Shown in pieces: positions 1 through 9,410 of a DNA stretch of 64,000 nucleotides. The notes under the pieces are model-generated. The model was not told where the DNA came from, made no database searches, and saw only the letters and a list, made by a program, of their open reading frames with translations. This DNA comes from an uncultured Verrucomicrobiae bacterium. Its GTDB lineage: Bacteria; Verrucomicrobiota; Verrucomicrobiia; Limisphaerales; UBA1100. The stretch spans positions 124,001-188,000 of the forward strand of contig CALKBX010000001.1 of assembly GCA_937775205.1 (NCBI GenBank), written 5' to 3'. Each line of letters begins with the position of its first letter. Position 1 is the first letter of the stretch. Both the position numbers and the translations under genes were made by a program.

Positions 1-502
1 CCATTGCCTTGGCGATGTGTTTTTGCATCGCGGCCAGCTCGGTGGCATTGGGCGGGCGACGGAGGGAACCGCCCATCACTTGACCGCGCACGGTTCCGTG
101 GCCGATGAGGCTGGCGATATTGGGGGAAAATCCGTTCTTCTCAAGCTTGGTGTAAAACTCGCCGAGATTGAGTTTCGATGAACCACAGTTGCCGAGCACC
201 AAAGTGGTGACGCCCATTCGTAGAAAGTTTTCAGCCTTCGGATGGTAAACAATATTTTCGGCGTGGGTATGGACATCGATGAAACCGGGCGCGATGGCGA
301 GGCCGTTGGCATCGATGACATTTCTCGAGCAACCGGCCCGCGCTACATTACCGACGGCGATGATGCGGCCGTTGGCGATGGCGATGTCGCCTTTGAACGG
401 CGCGCGGCCGGTGCCGTCATAAATCAAGCCGTTGCGCAGAACGAGATCCGGCGCGGCGTTTACGCTAACTACAAAACAAAGAGTTGCGAGAAGCGCCCGC
501 AT
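1..502 (-). CDS. N-acyl-D-amino-acid deacylase (D-aminoacylase) family, N-terminal part
   Basis: An amidohydrolase-superfamily enzyme cut by the left window edge; 167 residues are visible. The start is the ATG at 500-502, two bases past the gcvH stop at 504-506. A short hydrophobic leader (MRALLATLCFVVSVNAA) suggests export. It is followed by the LRNGLIYDGTG strand typical of these hydrolases and by the metal-binding motif GFIDVHTHAE, then GNCGSS and GHGTVRG, which match the D-aminoacylase/dihydroorotase-like subgroup. Family members hydrolyse N-acyl-D-amino acids using a zinc centre. It is the last visible gene of a minus-strand run with gcvT-gcvH, but it has no obvious link to glycine cleavage. 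The subfamily call is fairly secure; the true substrate cannot be read here. Confidence 0.8.
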   Translation of the reverse strand, partial: MRALLATLCFVVSVNAAPDLVLRNGLIYDGTGRAPFKGDIAIANGRIIAVGNVARAGCSRNVIDANGLAIAPGFIDVHTHAENIVYHPKAENFLRMGVTTLVLGNCGSSKLNLGEFYTKLEKNGFSPNIASLIGHGTVRGQVMGGSLRRPPNATELAAMQKHIAKAM

Positions 503-503
503 T

Positions 504-890
504 TTAGGCCTCGCCGATTTGGGCAGCGTAGCCAGCGGCATCAAGCAAGTGGCTGGTGTCGGGTTCGCCGTCGAGTTGCAGTTTGAAAAACCAGCCCTCG
601 TCAAACGGGCTGTCATTGGTCAGCTCGGGCGTGTCCGCAAGCGCGGCGTTGATTTCCAGCACCGTGCCGGCCACGGGGGCGTAGAGGTCGCTGGCGGTTT
701 TCACGGACTCGACCACGGCGCAGTTGTCGCCCACGGCGAGCACACGACCGGTTTCGGGCAGCTCAACGAAGACCACGTCGGTCAGTTCCGCCTGCGCGTG
801 GTCCGTGATGCCCACGGTGGCGGTGTCGCCTTCGATGCGGACCCATTCGTGGCTCTTGGCGTATTTCAGGTTGTCGGGAATATTGCTCAT
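504..890 (-). CDS. gcvH: Glycine cleavage system H protein
   Basis: The lipoyl-carrier protein that shuttles the aminomethyl group between the P, T and L proteins of the glycine cleavage system. The protein is 128 residues, the usual length. The start was set at [16 protein letters not shown] because that is where family similarity begins and because its ATG overlaps the gcvT stop (ATGA); an upstream start would add nine unsupported residues. The lipoylation site is visible as VESVKTASDLYAPVAG, with the lysine in ESVKTAS. The C-terminus, SPFDEGWFFKLQL, is also typical. It is translationally coupled to gcvT. No gcvP is visible in the window. Confidence 0.95.
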   Translation of the reverse strand: MSNIPDNLKYAKSHEWVRIEGDTATVGITDHAQAELTDVVFVELPETGRVLAVGDNCAVVESVKTASDLYAPVAGTVLEINAALADTPELTNDSPFDEGWFFKLQLDGEPDTSHLLDAAGYAAQIGEA

Positions 891-2072
891 TGTTTTTTGT
901 ATAAAGGTTTTTTGCAAACGGTCGCGGGGTAACGTTTGCCACGAATGGAAATATCAATGGCCGTGCCTTCCCGCGCGCGGTCAATGTGCACCTGCGCCAT
1001 CCCGATGCCGCAGCTAAGCGAAGGGCTTTGGGTGCCGCTGGTGACCACGCCGATGACCGGATCTGTTTCCTGCGGTTTGAGGCCGGCGTTGGCAACGGAC
1101 CATACCTCTTTTTTGGCTTCGAGATTGTTGTACACCTCGTAACCTTGGCGTGGGGGCGGGCATTTGCCATTCATTTTGAAGGCGACAATTTTCTTTTTTG
1201 GGCGTTCATCCTTTTGCTTCATCAACGCGCTACGGCCTGTGAATTCGCCTTTGTCCACCTTCACAAAATAACCACACCCCGCCTCGATAGGCGAAAGCGC
1301 CTCGCTCAATTCATGCCCGTAAAGCGGATAACCCATCTCCAGCCGCAAGGTATCACGCGCGCCCAGACCGGCGGGCACGATACCGTGCGGCCGACCGATT
1401 TCCAGCACTTGACCCCACAGTGCAACAAGCTGTTCGTTGGGCGCGATGATTTCGAAGCCCTCTTCGCCGGTGTAACCCGTGCGCGCCACATAAACTTCGC
1501 CGGTACCAAAACGCCACGCATCCACTTGATTTTTCACGAGAACGCTTGGCCGCTCCGCGGTGATGAGACCGTCGCCGTGGAAGAGGTCATTGATAAACAA
1601 CGGCGTGGCCGGGCCTTGCACGGCGATGGCGCCGGTTTGTTCCGATTGATCTTCCACTTTCACTGAACGATCTTCGCCGTGATTGCTTTTTTGAAATTCC
1701 AGCCAATGAAGATCGGCGTCGATGCGCGTGGCGTTCACCATCAGCAAAAACGCCTCACTCGCGATGCGGTAAACATACAGATCATCAATCACCCCGCCCG
1801 CCTCGTTGCACATCAGCGTGTATTGGCTCTCGCCCACGGCGAGCAGCCCGAGGTCGTTCGTCAGTGTTTGATTGAGAAAATCCGCCGCGTGCGCGCCGCC
1901 CACCCAGATTTCGCCCATGTGCGAAATATCAAAAACGCCCGCCGCCGCACGCACCGCATTGATGTTCGGCGACGATGCCGGTGTATTGCACGGGCATTTC
2001 CCAGCCGCCGAAATCGATGCAGCGTGCGCCAAGGGCGAGGTGTTGGGGATGGAGCGGCGTGCGTTTTGGCAT
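887..2072 (-). CDS. gcvT: Glycine cleavage system T protein (aminomethyltransferase), frameshifted near the N-terminus
   Basis: Aminomethyltransferase that transfers the methylene group from the H-protein aminomethyl arm to tetrahydrofolate. Translation from the ATG at 2070-2072 gives a good GcvT N-terminus ([17 protein letters not shown], then [19 protein letters not shown]). It then leaves frame, and the family sequence resumes one frame over as [19 protein letters not shown]. The switch is at about 1959-1965, where one extra base in CATCAATG explains it. After correction the protein is about 394 residues, close to the normal length. It lies 17 bp after the reductase stop and its own stop overlaps the gcvH start. 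Either a sequencing indel or a recent null mutation is possible; the rest of the gene is fully conserved. Confidence 0.88.
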
Positions 2073-2089
2073 AGCGGTTCTCCGCGGGG

Positions 2090-2809
2090 TTAACCCCACT
2101 TCTCGATCATCATTTGCTCCTTACCCACGCCGAGGCCGTCGCGCACGAGGTTGGTGGAAAAATCCACGAGCGCGTTCGGGCCGCACGCGTAGAAGATTGT
2201 GTTCTCCAAATCACCGACCTGCTCTTTCACCCATGCGGGATCAATACGACCTCGCCGACCTTCCCACGGATCGTTTTCCGCCAAGCGGGTGCAGGTGACG
2301 AGAAATTCAAAATTGGGATTCTCCTTTTCCAACGCGCGGAATTCCTCATCAAAAATCACATCCTGTGTCGTGCGCACGGAATAAAGCACAGTAATTTTTG
2401 TGGCCAACTTCAACTGCGTGGCCTCCCTCACAAAACCGCGGAACGGCGTAACACCGGAACCGCCGGCGATGCAGATGAGATGTTTATCCGGCGGATCCAA
2501 TACCGGTAGAAATTTGCCCGTCGGTTCGATGACCCACAGCGAGTCGCCCTCCTCCGCCCAATCCACGAGGCTCGTGCCCATCTTGCCATCGCGCTTGATG
2601 GTGATCTCAAAATGACCGCGATCCAGCGCGCTGCTAGAGAGCGAGTAGGCGCGTTTGTACTTTTGCTTGTGCGGCCAATAGACGGTGATGAACTGCCCCG
2701 TGAGGAAATCCATCGCATAATCCTCGGGCCATTTCAGGCGCAGCGTTTTCGTGTCGGGCAACTCCATCGTTGCCCGTTCGATCTCCATTTCTACTCTTAG
2801 CTTGGCCAT
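2090..2809 (-). CDS. FAD/NAD(P)-binding oxidoreductase of the ferredoxin-NADP reductase family
   Basis: A 239-residue flavin reductase. The FAD-binding motif RAYSLSS lies at about residues 53-59, the NAD(P)-binding motif AGGSGVTPF at about 115-123, and the C-terminal [11 protein letters not shown] near 208-218. There is no 2Fe-2S domain, so it needs a separate electron acceptor or donor. The family moves electrons between NAD(P)H and ferredoxins, flavodoxins or oxygenase components. It lies directly upstream of gcvT in the same direction with a 17-bp gap, so it is probably co-transcribed with the glycine cleavage genes; a functional link is inference only. The partner protein cannot be identified. 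Confidence 0.85.
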   Translation of the reverse strand: MAKLRVEMEIERATMELPDTKTLRLKWPEDYAMDFLTGQFITVYWPHKQKYKRAYSLSSSALDRGHFEITIKRDGKMGTSLVDWAEEGDSLWVIEPTGKFLPVLDPPDKHLICIAGGSGVTPFRGFVREATQLKLATKITVLYSVRTTQDVIFDEEFRALEKENPNFEFLVTCTRLAENDPWEGRRGRIDPAWVKEQVGDLENTIFYACGPNALVDFSTNLVRDGLGVGKEQMMIEKWG

Positions 2810-2917
2810 TTAAAAAAAGTGTTTAGACAAATAAGCACGCCACACCGGCGGTTAATCAAACAGGGGTTCACCGGCCCGTGAAGCGCGGGCACAGTGTCGG
2901 CAAACGTTCCGCGCGCT

Positions 2918-3766
2918 TCAAGCCTGATTTTGCAGTGGCTCCGGATTTTGCAGGGTCGCCGCTTCCACCACATTCGCCGGCGGCGCCTCGGCGTCCTTGA
3001 GTCGCTGCATCACCTCCACTGCGAGAACATCGTAAGCCGCCGTGCCCAGCCCATCCGGATCATAATGCAGCGCCGGCAGCCCGTGGCTCGGGGCTTCCGC
3101 CAAACGCGTGGCGCGCGGGATGGTGGTATCGAAAATCAATTCCGAAAAATGCTCGCGCACTTCTTCCAGCACCTGTTGCGATAGCCGCGTGCGCCCGTCA
3201 TACATTGTCATCACGATGCCCAAAATATGCAGGCCCGGATTATCGCCCGTGTCATGCATTTGTTTGATCAGGCGCGTCACCATCGAAATCCCCTCCAGCG
3301 CGTAGTACTCGCACTGAAGCGGAACCAAAATACTGTCCGCCGCCGCAAACGCATTAAGCGTCAACGAGCCGAGCGAAGGCGGGCAATCGATTAAAATCAC
3401 GTCATACACATTCGCCATCTTCACCGAATCCAGCGCGCCTTGCAGCCGATGCAAATGATCATCCATGCGCGGCAAATCAATCTCCGCCCCGCACAGATCC
3501 ACCTCACTGGGGATCACCGAAAGGTTTGGAAACTGCGTGCGCACGATCTGATCCGTCAGCAACGCATCGCCGACGAGCACCGGATACGCGCTGCCGCCCT
3601 CGCGCTTTTCCACGCCCACACCGCTGGTTGCATTCGCCTGCGGATCGAGATCCAGCAGCAGCACACGCTGCCCTTGATTTGCCAAACACGCGGCAAGGTT
3701 GATTGATGTTGTGGTTTTCCCAACCCCTCCCTTTTGGTTGGCCACGGCAATTACTTGAGTCGCCAT
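2918..3766 (-). CDS. parA: ParA/Soj family chromosome-partitioning ATPase
   Basis: A 282-residue Walker-type ATPase. The deviant Walker A box is NQKGGVGKTTTS near residues 10-21, followed by LLLDLDPQANATSG and the Walker B region DVILIDCPPSLG. C-terminal sequence such as IPRATRLAEAPSHGLP is characteristic of Soj-like ParA. The start MATQVIAVANQKGG was chosen because family similarity begins there; 17 further residues upstream look non-coding. No parB is adjacent in the visible sequence, which differs from the usual parAB pair. The downstream gene on the same strand is 108 bp away, so it may be a separate transcription unit. Confidence 0.9.
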   Translation of the reverse strand: MATQVIAVANQKGGVGKTTTSINLAACLANQGQRVLLLDLDPQANATSGVGVEKREGGSAYPVLVGDALLTDQIVRTQFPNLSVIPSEVDLCGAEIDLPRMDDHLHRLQGALDSVKMANVYDVILIDCPPSLGSLTLNAFAAADSILVPLQCEYYALEGISMVTRLIKQMHDTGDNPGLHILGIVMTMYDGRTRLSQQVLEEVREHFSELIFDTTIPRATRLAEAPSHGLPALHYDPDGLGTAAYDVLAVEVMQRLKDAEAPPANVVEAATLQNPEPLQNQA

Positions 3767-3895
3767 GCCCGAAGGATAAATCATAGGTAAAATCGTCCGA
3801 GCAAAACTTATCCGCACGCGGACGGTAGCTCAAAATCTTATCCACAAACACCTAATAACATCTCCCTTGGCACGAGCTATGCTCTATACGTCGGC

Positions 3896-4090
3896 ATGAG
3901 TGAAAATATCGATATTTCAGGGAAAACCAACGGAGATTTCGAAAGCCCGCGTGAACTCCACGCAGATGACACAAATTCCGCGCAAACCACTGCCGGACCC
4001 AACAGCAAAAAGATCGAAACAATGCTCGCCGGTGCTGCATCCCTAACACTCATCGCCTTCCTCGGCGCACTCTGGAAAATCCTCGCCTAG
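3896..4090 (+). CDS. Small protein with a C-terminal membrane helix, function unknown
   Basis: A 64-residue frame that I do not recognise. The first 40 residues are polar and acidic (SENIDISGKTNGDFESP). The last 20 or so, around MLAGAASLTLIAFLGALWKI, are hydrophobic and would make one transmembrane helix very close to the C-terminus, as in a tail-anchored protein. It begins 129 bp from the divergent parA start and ends before a 200-bp gap. Amino-acid composition looks protein-like rather than random, but there is no known family or clear ribosome-binding site, so this remains a probable but unproven gene. Confidence 0.45.
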   Translation: MSENIDISGKTNGDFESPRELHADDTNSAQTTAGPNSKKIETMLAGAASLTLIAFLGALWKILA

Positions 4091-4289
4091 CACGCGCCTT
4101 TACCTACCCGCAATTAAAGCTGCGCAGGAGTTCCGCAAGTTGCGCCGCTCCCAACACCTACCGCGCGCAAGCTGCAATTACCGGATAAAACAAAACCCAT
4201 AAAGAAACCCCTCCCCCACAGCTTCCTCCGTACGCGGCATTGATAAGATTGATGATGCCAACGGCTGGACAGGCGGAGTTCTTTGCCTT

Positions 4290-5490
4290 ATGGCTCGGTG
4301 CGTGACTTTTTTGGATGAGTTTAATGAGCTGGATGTGGCAGGGCTACGGAAGGTGGCTTTGGAGGCGGAGGAGCCGGTGGTTTTGGATAGTGTGCACGCG
4401 GGCCGACCGACGTTGCGGGATTTTGCGCATTTAATTTCGCCGGCGGGGGCGAGTCATTTGGAGGCGCTGGCGGGAAGGTCGCGCAGCATTACTCAGCAGC
4501 GGTTTGGCAAAACGATCCGGTTGTTCGCGCCGCTTTATCTTTCCAATGAGTGCATCAATAATTGCAGCTACTGCGGGTTCTCGCGCGATAACGCGATCCT
4601 GCGCGTGACGCTGAGCCTCGATGAAGTGCGGCAGGAGGCGGCGGCGCTGGCGGAACAGGGCTTTCGCAATGTGCTGCTGGTGGCGGGGGAGCATCCGAAG
4701 TTTATCTCCAATGGCTACCTGCGCGACTGCGTGGCGGCGCTGCACGAATCGGTGCCGATCACTTTCACTGGAGCTGGGGCCGATGGAGGAGGCGGAGTAC
4801 CGGCCGCTGGCCGAAGCGGGCGCGGAGGGCTTGGTGGTGTATCAGGAAACGTACGACCGCGAGGCGTACGCGGAATTTCATACGTCAGGACCGAAGCGCG
4901 ATTTCGATTGGCGCTTGGCCACGGCCGAGCGCGCGTACGCAGCGGGCTTCCGGCGGCTGGGCATTGGCGCGCTGTTCGGCCTGAGCGATTGGCGCGCGGA
5001 AGCGATCGCGCTGGCCGCGCACGCGCAGTGGTTGCTGCGCCATTGCTGGAAGGCGCAAGTGACATTGTCTCTCCCGCGCCTGCGCCCGTGCGCGGGGAGC
5101 TTCGAGCCACGCGAAACGTTGAGTGACCGCGAGCTGACGCAGTTGATTTGCGCGCTGCGGATTTTTCTGCCGGACGTGGGGCTTGTTTTATCCACGCGCG
5201 AACCGGCGGCATTGCGCGACGGGCTCATCCCGCTGGGGATCACAATGATGAGCGCGGGCAGCCACACGGAGCCCGGCGGCTACACCGGCGCAGGTCGCGA
5301 GAATCTCCATCACACCGAACGCGGCCGCATCGTGGAGCTGGCCGAAGGCGCCAGCGAATGGGCAGACATTGGTGCCACGCAACAATTCGAAATCGCCGAT
5401 GAACGCACGCCCAAAGCCGTGGCCGCACAAATCAGCGCGCTGGGCTACGAGCCGGTTTGGAAAGATTGGGACACAGCCTTGACCGCCTGA
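4290..5490 (+). CDS. thiH: 2-iminoacetate synthase (tyrosine lyase) ThiH, frameshifted mid-gene
   Basis: Radical SAM enzyme that cleaves tyrosine to 2-iminoacetate for the thiazole half of thiamine. The radical SAM cluster motif CINNCSYCGF (CxxxCxxC) is present, preceded by IRLFAPLYLSNE. The first frame runs to about residue 158 (LHESVPI). The rest continues one frame over from SLELGPMEEAEYRPL through VVYQETYDREAYAEFH, FPRLRPC-like, LSTREPA and the terminal EPVWKDWD, all typical of ThiH. One surplus base in the T run at 4763-4765 would restore VPITSLELGP. Corrected length is about 399 residues. A sequencing indel is likely. thiS follows after one gene, while thiG and thiF are not in view. Confidence 0.88.
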
Positions 5491-5517
5491 GAATCCGGCG
5501 TATCATTCCCCCCGCCC

Positions 5518-6405
5518 ATGATTAAGCGCCTGCGACAATACTGGAAAAACCGCACCACGCGACGGCGGTTTCTACTGGGCACCGCGGGCGGCGGCATGGC
5601 GGCGATGGGCGCGGGCTACGCCTACATGCGCCTGTGGGAAAGCGGCTGGCTTGAGGTGAACCGCCGCGAGGTGAAGCTCGATCAACCGCACGCGCTGGAA
5701 ACGCCCATCAAGATTTTGCACCTCTCGGATTTGCATGCGTCCAAAGTGGTGAGCCTTGCGTACCTGCGCCGCGCGTTGAAGATGGGTCTCGATTTGCAGC
5801 CGGATCTCATTTGCGTGACTGGTGATTTCATCACGTGGAAATACAAACGCTACGCGGAATACGCCGAAGTGCTCTCACAACTATCCGCCGCCGCGCCCAC
5901 CTTTGCCTGTCTCGGCAATCACGATGGCGGCTCGTGGGCGGAAGGCAAAATGAAACTCGGCAACGGCGACTCGGCCGAAGTGCGCGAGCTGCTCACGGCT
6001 GCCAAAATCAAACTCCTCCACAACGAACACACCACGGCGACCATCAACGGTAGTGAAATCAATCTCGTTGGCGTGGGGGATTTATGGAACCACGAGTGCG
6101 AACCGGAAACCGCCTTCGATGGAATCGACACCACCCACCCCACCCTGTTGCTTTCGCATAACCCGGACACCAAAGATCAGCTCGCCGCATTCCCATGGCA
6201 ACTAATGCTCAGCGGCCACACGCACGGCGGCCAGCTTTACCTGCCCGGACTGGGCGCCCCGCTGGCACCGGTTAAGAATAAAAAATTCGTACGCGGCCTG
6301 CATCGCATTGATGACCGCTGGCTGCACATCAGCAAAGGCGTAGGCAATCTCCACGGCGTGCGCTTCAATTGCCGCCCCGAAGTCACCCTGCTCACCGTAG
6401 CCTAA
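5518..6405 (+). CDS. Metallophosphoesterase of the YkuE/YaeI type with a Tat-like leader
   Basis: A 295-residue calcineurin-like phosphoesterase. The N-terminus has TTRRRFLLG followed by a small-residue hydrophobic stretch, which fits a twin-arginine signal peptide or anchor. Metal-binding motifs appear in order: HLSDLHA at about 69-74, TGDF at 101-104, GNHDGG at 133-138, LSHNPD, and SGHTHGGQ near 230. This pattern is seen in membrane-associated phosphoesterases such as YkuE and the LpxG-like UDP-diacylglucosamine hydrolases. It sits between thiH and thiS, and its stop TAA overlaps the thiS ATG (TAATG). The substrate is unknown; lipid phosphates are a family-based possibility. Confidence 0.85.
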   Translation: MIKRLRQYWKNRTTRRRFLLGTAGGGMAAMGAGYAYMRLWESGWLEVNRREVKLDQPHALETPIKILHLSDLHASKVVSLAYLRRALKMGLDLQPDLICVTGDFITWKYKRYAEYAEVLSQLSAAAPTFACLGNHDGGSWAEGKMKLGNGDSAEVRELLTAAKIKLLHNEHTTATINGSEINLVGVGDLWNHECEPETAFDGIDTTHPTLLLSHNPDTKDQLAAFPWQLMLSGHTHGGQLYLPGLGAPLAPVKNKKFVRGLHRIDDRWLHISKGVGNLHGVRFNCRPEVTLLTVA

Positions 6406-6612
6406 TGGCGGGCACGCTGATCGCTAATGGCCACGAAGTGCCGGTGGAACTCCCCTGCACACTGGAGCAGTTTCTGATGTTCACAAAACCAATCGCCTCG
6501 CAGTGTCGTTGTGGAATTGAATGGCGAGGCGGTGTCGCCCTCAGATTTCGCCACCCGCGAACTGGCGCCGGGTGATCGATTGGAAATCGTCCGCATCGTC
6601 GCCGGCGGTTAA
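6405..6612 (+). CDS. thiS: Thiazole-biosynthesis sulfur carrier protein ThiS, frameshifted
   Basis: Ubiquitin-like sulfur carrier whose C-terminal Gly-Gly is thiocarboxylated to deliver sulfur for thiazole formation. The N-terminal half reads MAGTLIANGHEVPVELPC then TLEQFLMFT, and the second half, one frame over, reads SPRSVVVELNGEAVSP then SDFATRELAPGDRLEI and the terminal VAGG. The A run at 6485-6488 has one base too many; dropping one A gives MFTNQSPRSVVVELNG and an intact protein of 68 residues. The gene therefore looks functional apart from one homopolymer indel. It overlaps the upstream phosphoesterase stop, suggesting co-translation with the thiH unit. Confidence 0.85.
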
Positions 6613-6686
6613 ATCGAAACGCGAATACTCGCGTCTTGTATTTCGCTGAATTCCCGCTACTATCAACGCTCTGCGGAGCTTGAAGC

Positions 6687-8027
6687 ATGCCTGACACCAC
6701 TCCAATTTATCTTGAGGAATTCCTCGCGTTGCACCCGGCGGATTTGGCCGATCGCTTGCAGCGCATGGACCTCAAAGAGGCGCGCCATATCCTGCAGGAA
6801 CTGCCGGTGAAAAATGCCTCCGCCGCGCTCACGGAGTTGGAGGATGAAATCCTCGCCGATCTACTCGATAAATTTCCGCAAACCAAATTAGTGCCGCTGC
6901 TCAACGCGATGTACGCCGAGGAAGCGGCGGATGTGTTGGGCGAGCTCGAGGAAACCGATCGCGCGAGACTGCTCCGCAAGATGGGCGCCAAGGAAGCCGC
7001 CGCCGCCAAGACGCTGCTGAAGTACCCCGAGGACAGCGCGGGCGGCATTATGAACGACCGGTTCATCACGCTGCGCGCGCATCAAACCGTGGGCGAAGGC
7101 CACCGGCGCATCCGGCAAAAGCATCGCGAACAAAAGCATTCGGACATCAATTACCTGTTCGTCACCGACAAGGAAAAGAAACTTGTCGGCGTGGTGTCCA
7201 TTCGTGACCTGATTTTTTCTGACGACGAAGTCAAGGTTTCCGACATCATGAATCGCGAAGTAAAATATGTCCGCGTGACCGATGATCAGGAGGAAGTGGT
7301 CCGACGGTTTGAGCATTATCATTTCCTCGGTCTGCCGGTGCTGGACGAGGAAGGCCACATGGCCGGCATCATCGCGGGCGACGACGTGCTCTCCATCGCC
7401 ATCGATGAGCAAACCGAGGACATGCAAAAGATGGTCGGCCTCGATGGTGAAGAGCGCACGCTCACGCCGTGGACGCAATCCTTCAAGCGCCGCCTGCCGT
7501 GGCTGTTCGTCAACCTGCTGACCGCCTGTCTCGCCGGCGCGGTGGTGGGCGTGTTCCAGGGGACGATTAAGGAATTTGTGGTGCTGGCGGTATTCCTGCC
7601 GATCATCGCCAGCCAAGGCGGCAACGCGGGCATGCAAACGGTTACCGTGATTATTCGCGACATGGCCCTGGGCGAACTATCGCCGGGCGACGGCCGTAAG
7701 GCTTTGTTCAAAGAACTCCTCCTCGGCTTTCTGATCGGCGCGATCATCGGGCTGGTCGTGGGCGTGGTCAGTTATTTGATCGCGCCAAAATTTGGCATCT
7801 CATCGGAATTGGGTGCGATCCTCGGCTTGGTAGTCGGCGCGGCGATGGTACTGAATTTGCTGGCGGCCGCGCTCTTTGGAGTGCTCATCCCCTTTGCGCT
7901 GAAATTTTTCCGGCTGGATCCCGCGCTGGGCTCAAGCATTTTGATCACCACCGTCACCGACGTGGCGGGCTTCTTTTTCCTGCTCGCGCTGGCCAAATGG
8001 GTTTTAACCGGCTCGTCTCAGGCTTGA
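6687..8027 (+). CDS. mgtE: Magnesium transporter MgtE
   Basis: A 446-residue Mg2+ channel-type transporter. The three expected parts are present. The N-terminal MgtE superhelical domain spans about 1-130, with repeated VLGELEETDRARLLRKM-like helices. A pair of CBS domains (about 130-255) includes GGIMNDRFITLRAHQTVGE and DIMNREVKYVRVTDD. Five transmembrane helices (about 270-440) begin at RRLPWLFVNLLTACLAG and include the conserved SQGGNAGMQT pore region. In the family the cytoplasmic domains sense Mg2+ and gate the pore. The gene lies 75 bp after thiS and 32 bp before the MscS-like gene, so the two transporters may share a transcript. Confidence 0.95.
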   Translation: MPDTTPIYLEEFLALHPADLADRLQRMDLKEARHILQELPVKNASAALTELEDEILADLLDKFPQTKLVPLLNAMYAEEAADVLGELEETDRARLLRKMGAKEAAAAKTLLKYPEDSAGGIMNDRFITLRAHQTVGEGHRRIRQKHREQKHSDINYLFVTDKEKKLVGVVSIRDLIFSDDEVKVSDIMNREVKYVRVTDDQEEVVRRFEHYHFLGLPVLDEEGHMAGIIAGDDVLSIAIDEQTEDMQKMVGLDGEERTLTPWTQSFKRRLPWLFVNLLTACLAGAVVGVFQGTIKEFVVLAVFLPIIASQGGNAGMQTVTVIIRDMALGELSPGDGRKALFKELLLGFLIGAIIGLVVGVVSYLIAPKFGISSELGAILGLVVGAAMVLNLLAAALFGVLIPFALKFFRLDPALGSSILITTVTDVAGFFFLLALAKWVLTGSSQA

Positions 8028-8059
8028 CCCGCAAATCAATAACTGCACACTGTCGCGCC

Positions 8060-9316
8060 ATGAAACAGTGGTTTTCCAGAATCGCCATTATGGCGTTGTT
8101 TTTCGCCTTCACCGTCGGCCCCATCGCCGCCGCCGCCAACACCAACTCCAACGACGCTGTCACGCAAAAAACCGAGGGCTATAAGAAAACTCTCGGTGAT
8201 TCCGAATGGGTGCAGACGCTCGAGAGAAATCTCGGCCAAAAAATCATGGGCATTTCCGCGTGGCAATTCGTTGCCGCTTTTCTGGCCATTCTCGCCGGAT
8301 TAGTCATCAAGCGAATCGTCATCAAATACATCGAGAGAAAGATCACTGCTTTCGTCGAAAAAACCGAGGCGGAATGGGACGACCTTTTGTTCGAAGCCAT
8401 CATCAAGCCCGTGAATGCCTTTGTGATGATTGGCGCGATTCATGTGGCGGCATTTCTGTTGGTCTTCAATCTTGCCAATTTCCCGGCTGCCGTGATCGGC
8501 AAAAGCTACACGATCTTTCTCGGCATCGTTTTGATTTGGGGCGTGTATCGCTTGGTGGATGTGGTTGCCCATTACCTCGATGAACTGGTTTCCCACAAAG
8601 ACGCGGGCATGAAGGGCCAGTTCGTGCCGCTCATCAAAAAGGCCCTGCGCATCATGGTGGTCATCGTGGGTGGCCTTACAATTCTAGCAACCATCGGCGT
8701 GAATATCACCGGCCTCGCCGCCTTGCTCAGTGTGGGCGCGCTGGCGTTTTCGATGGGGGCGAAGGATTCAGTGGCTAACCTCGTGGGCACGGTAAACATT
8801 CTATCTGATCGACCGTACAAAGTGGGTGACTGGATTACCGTGGGCAGCGGCATCGATGGCGACGTGGAGGAGATTGGTTTTCGCAGCACCAAGATTCGGA
8901 TGTTCGACAAAACGTTGATGACCGTCCCCAACGGCACGCTCGCCACAGAGACGATCAAAAACTGGTCGCAAATGCCCAAGCGCCGCATCAAGATGACGCT
9001 AGGTTTGACGTACGACGCCAAGCCCGAGCAAATCCGGGAATTCCTCAAGCGCGTGGAAAAGCTCCTGCAGGAAGACGAAGGCGTGGATCAGGATTATATG
9101 CTCGTGCAGTTCACCGATTTCGGCCCCAGCTCGCTAGATGTCTTTCTGTATTACTTCGCCGCCACCACGGTTTGGAAGGATTACCTCGAAACCCGCCAGC
9201 GAGTGAATTTGAAAATAATGGAAGTCGTCGAAGAGATGGGCCTCGAGTTCGCCTACCCCACGCAGACCATGCACCTCAAAGGCGACGGACTCGAAACCCT
9301 CAAAAATTCGGCCTGA
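8060..9316 (+). CDS. Small-conductance mechanosensitive channel (MscS family)
   Basis: A 418-residue MscS-family channel. The start at MKQWFSRIAIMALFF was chosen because it begins a good signal peptide ending near AAAANT and because upstream sequence overlaps mgtE. Further hydrophobic helices follow at about 70-90, 130-150, 165-190 and 215-260. The signature MscS pore and beta-domain entry is clear: LLSVGALAFSMGAKDSVANLVG, split as LLSVGALAFSMGA and KDSVANLVGTVNI, then DRPYKVGDWITV and PNGTLATETIKNWS. The channel releases osmolytes on hypo-osmotic shock. It is probably co-transcribed with mgtE. Confidence 0.92.
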   Translation: MKQWFSRIAIMALFFAFTVGPIAAAANTNSNDAVTQKTEGYKKTLGDSEWVQTLERNLGQKIMGISAWQFVAAFLAILAGLVIKRIVIKYIERKITAFVEKTEAEWDDLLFEAIIKPVNAFVMIGAIHVAAFLLVFNLANFPAAVIGKSYTIFLGIVLIWGVYRLVDVVAHYLDELVSHKDAGMKGQFVPLIKKALRIMVVIVGGLTILATIGVNITGLAALLSVGALAFSMGAKDSVANLVGTVNILSDRPYKVGDWITVGSGIDGDVEEIGFRSTKIRMFDKTLMTVPNGTLATETIKNWSQMPKRRIKMTLGLTYDAKPEQIREFLKRVEKLLQEDEGVDQDYMLVQFTDFGPSSLDVFLYYFAATTVWKDYLETRQRVNLKIMEVVEEMGLEFAYPTQTMHLKGDGLETLKNSA

Positions 9317-9410
9317 AACAGTACCCTCAACAACCGCAATCAATTGAAACAAAAATCTGGCCAATCGTAAAAATTGAGATAGGATCGCCTTTTACCTGAA
9401 AGGTTTAACC

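Noticed and set aside
2073-2089. Glycine riboswitch upstream of gcvT
   Set aside because: The gap to the upstream reductase gene is 17 bp, which is too short.
4091-4289. TPP riboswitch upstream of thiH
   Set aside because: I looked for the CTGAGA core and the distal helices and did not find them; only an imperfect inverted repeat is present.
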